The notes under the pieces were generated by a model, which was given only the letters and a program-made list of their open reading frames with translations, was not told the origin of the DNA and searched no databases. Positions 6,166 through 7,663 of a stretch of 7,663 nucleotides of DNA are shown in pieces. Source of the stretch: an uncultured Fusobacterium sp. (GTDB taxonomy: Bacteria > Fusobacteriota > Fusobacteriia > Fusobacteriales > Fusobacteriaceae); assembly GCA_900542625.1 (NCBI GenBank), contig UQOH01000088.1, forward strand, positions 1 through 7,663, given 5' to 3'. Position 1 is the first letter of the stretch. The number at the start of each line of letters is the position of its first letter. Position numbers and translations under genes: made by a program.

Positions 6166-6194
6166 TTGCATTAAATACTATTTTTGTATATAAT
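6166..6194 (+). promoter_or_regulatory. Promoter of the NADH oxidase gene
   Basis: A perfect TATAAT (6189-6194) lies 17 bp after TTGCAT (6166-6171), which keeps the TTG of the -35 consensus. Transcription should start near 6201, giving a leader of about 40 nt. It is divergent from the small-ORF promoter, with 35 bp between the two -35 elements, most of it A/T runs (6131-6165). Confidence 0.6.
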
Positions 6195-6239
6195 TGAAAT
6201 GCGAATATATTTTTAAATATTTTAAGGAGGTAACAAGAT

Positions 6240-7571
6240 ATGAGTAAAATAGCAGTAGTGGGAGCAAACCATGCAGGAACAGCGGCTATAAATACAATTT
6301 TAGATAACTATAAAGGGAATGAGGTAGTTGTTTTTGACCAAAACTCTAATATAAGTTTCTTAGGATGCGGAATGGCTTTATGGATAGGAAATCAGATAGA
6401 CGGACCTGAAGGATTATTTTATTCTTCTAAAGAAAAACTTGAGGCTAAAGGTGCTGTTATCCATATGGAAACAGGAGTTGAAAGAATAGATTTTGATAAA
6501 AAAATAGTTTACGCCAAAACAAAAGAAGGAAAAGAGATAGCAGAAAATTATGATAAACTTTTACTTGCAACAGGTTCTCTTCCAATCGTGCCGAATATTC
6601 CGGGAAAAGATCTTGAAAATGTGCAGTTTGTAAAACTATATCAAGATGCTGCAAGTGTAATTGAAAAATTAAAAAATAAAGATATAAAAAAGATAACTGT
6701 TGTAGGAGCAGGATATATCGGGGTTGAACTTGCTGAAGCATTTGAACGTCACGGAAAAAAAGTAACTCTTATAGATTTTGCTGATACATGCCTTCCAAAC
6801 TATTACGATAAAGAATTTACAGATATGATGAAAGAAAACCTTGCTTCTCACAATATAAATCTTCAGTTCGGACAGAAAGTGTTAGAGATAAAAGGAGATA
6901 CTAAAGTTGAGGCTGTTGTTACTGACAAAGGAGTTTATCCTTCTGACATGGTTATTCTTGCAATAGGATTCAGACCAAACAACTCTCTTGGAAAAGATAA
7001 ACTTGAGTTATTTAAAAACGGTGCATACAAAGTAAACTTAAAACAGGAAACAAGCATAAAAGATGTTTATGCTATTGGTGACTGTGCTACTGTTTATGAT
7101 AACTCTATTCACGATACAAATTATATAGCTCTTGCAACAAATGCAGTGCGTTCAGGAATTGTTGCAGCAAACAATATCTGCGGAACAGAAATTGAATCTC
7201 TTGGTGTGCAGGGGTCAAACGGAATTGCTATATACGGGCTTAACATGGTTTCAACAGGGCTTACTCTTCACAAAGCAAAAGCACTGGGAATAAATGCTGC
7301 AGCAACAGATTACGCTGATTTACAAAAACCTGCATTTATTAAGAAAAACAATCCTGTAAAAATCAGAATAGTTTATGATATGGATACAAGAAAAGTTCTT
7401 GGTGCTCAAATGGCGTCAAAAGAGGATATCTCTATGGGAATACATATGTTCTCACTTGCTGTTCAAGAGGGAGTTACTATCGATAAATTAAAACTTTTAG
7501 ATATTTTATTCCTTCCGCATTTTAACCAGCCTTATAACTATATCACTATGGCTGCATTAACAGCAAAATAA
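6240..7571 (+). CDS. nox: NADH oxidase, H2O-forming type (flavoprotein disulfide reductase family)
   Basis: This 443-residue cytoplasmic FAD enzyme belongs to the NADH oxidase/peroxidase/CoA-disulfide reductase group. The FAD-binding start is VVGANHAGTAA (6-16), including the conserved His11 of this group. The single redox-active cysteine is Cys43 in FLGCGMALWIG (40-50), which cycles through sulfenic acid in NADH oxidases and peroxidases. The second Rossmann motif GAGYIG (156-161) is followed by Asp179 at the end of the next strand, which favours NADH over NADPH. AIGDC (278-282) contacts FAD. The C-terminus reads LPHFNQPYNYI (425-435), as in NADH oxidases rather than CoA-disulfide reductases. 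Reduction of O2 to water would regenerate NAD+ and remove oxygen in an anaerobe; the product (water or peroxide) is inferred from family resemblance. The start is set by a near-perfect AAGGAGGT (6224-6231), 8 nt upstream. The gene appears monocistronic. Confidence 0.92.
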   Translation: MSKIAVVGANHAGTAAINTILDNYKGNEVVVFDQNSNISFLGCGMALWIGNQIDGPEGLFYSSKEKLEAKGAVIHMETGVERIDFDKKIVYAKTKEGKEIAENYDKLLLATGSLPIVPNIPGKDLENVQFVKLYQDAASVIEKLKNKDIKKITVVGAGYIGVELAEAFERHGKKVTLIDFADTCLPNYYDKEFTDMMKENLASHNINLQFGQKVLEIKGDTKVEAVVTDKGVYPSDMVILAIGFRPNNSLGKDKLELFKNGAYKVNLKQETSIKDVYAIGDCATVYDNSIHDTNYIALATNAVRSGIVAANNICGTEIESLGVQGSNGIAIYGLNMVSTGLTLHKAKALGINAAATDYADLQKPAFIKKNNPVKIRIVYDMDTRKVLGAQMASKEDISMGIHMFSLAVQEGVTIDKLKLLDILFLPHFNQPYNYITMAALTAK

Positions 7572-7586
7572 TTCTGCAAATTTATC

Positions 7587-7607
7587 AGCAGGGGATTTTC
7601 TCCTGCT
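7587..7607 (+). terminator. Hairpin after the NADH oxidase gene, likely terminator
   Basis: A 9-bp stem with one G-U pair (7587-7595 with 7599-7607) and a 3-nt TTT loop begins 16 nt past the stop. It is followed by only a short broken T-rich tail (TTTCACCTTT), so termination may be incomplete and shared with the second hairpin. Confidence 0.55.
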
Positions 7608-7618
7608 TTCACCTTTAA

Positions 7619-7663
7619 AAAGAATGGGACAGCATACCTCGTTTATTCTGTCCCTTATTCTTT
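7619..7663. terminator. Second hairpin at the window edge, probable bidirectional terminator
   Basis: GGGACAG (7626-7632) pairs with CTGTCCC (7648-7654), and AAAGAAT (7619-7625) pairs with ATTCTTT (7657-7663) after a 2-nt bulge, giving 14 bp in all around a 15-nt loop. A-rich sequence on the left and T-rich sequence on the right would serve transcripts from either direction. The window ends on the last paired base, so the T-tract cannot be checked. Confidence 0.6.

Noticed and set aside
6457..6851. Two minus-strand ORFs inside the NADH oxidase gene
   Set aside because: Antisense shadows, Leu/Phe-rich, without ribosome binding sites, covering the NAD-binding domain of the oxidase.

Overview
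The window is low-GC DNA (roughly 30% by eye) with strong AGGAGG-type ribosome binding sites. It carries five full-length protein genes and one likely small gene. The gene content suggests an anaerobic, amino-acid-fermenting diderm, most likely a member of the Fusobacteriota (Fusobacterium or a close relative). Three points support this: a fused NADH/NADPH-ferredoxin transhydrogenase (Nfn), an H2O-forming-type NADH oxidase, and a solute-binding protein with a plain Sec signal peptide and no lipobox. The last point implies a periplasm. The assignment is an inference, not a measured result.

Layout. (1) 24-2364, minus strand: a 767-residue NfnA-NfnB fusion followed by an intrinsic terminator. 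(2) 2365-2536: a divergent promoter region. The minus-strand promoter has TTGACA and TATAAT separated by 19 bp with a dyad in the spacer, which is the architecture of promoters controlled by MerR-family regulators. Its -35 hexamer abuts the -35 of the plus-strand promoter for the next gene. (3) 2537-3511, plus strand: a Gfo/Idh/MocA-family sugar-type dehydrogenase. (4) 3517-3679: a 163-bp imperfect palindrome, MITE-like, filling the gap between two convergent genes. (5) 3699-5711, minus strand: a periplasmic amino-acid-binding protein gene followed by argG, with a perfect 28-bp palindrome between them. (6) 5712-6239: a divergent intergenic region holding a 38-codon minus-strand ORF. This ORF has its own consensus promoter, a good ribosome binding site, and a downstream hairpin with a T-tract. 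The plus-strand promoter for the next gene is here too. (7) 6240-7571, plus strand: an NADH oxidase, followed by two hairpins, the second ending exactly at the window edge.

How the genes fit together. Nfn and NADH oxidase both act on the NADH/NADPH/ferredoxin balance, Nfn by electron bifurcation and the oxidase by disposing of NADH and oxygen. The binding protein plus argG pair points to amino-acid (possibly arginine or citrulline) uptake and use, but neither transporter partners nor argH lie nearby. No novel multi-gene system is evident. The most interesting items are the MerR-type divergent promoter, the unlisted small gene or RNA at 5781-6130, the palindromic element at 3517-3679 and its apparent relative in front of argG, and a His/Cys-rich linker inside the Nfn fusion.
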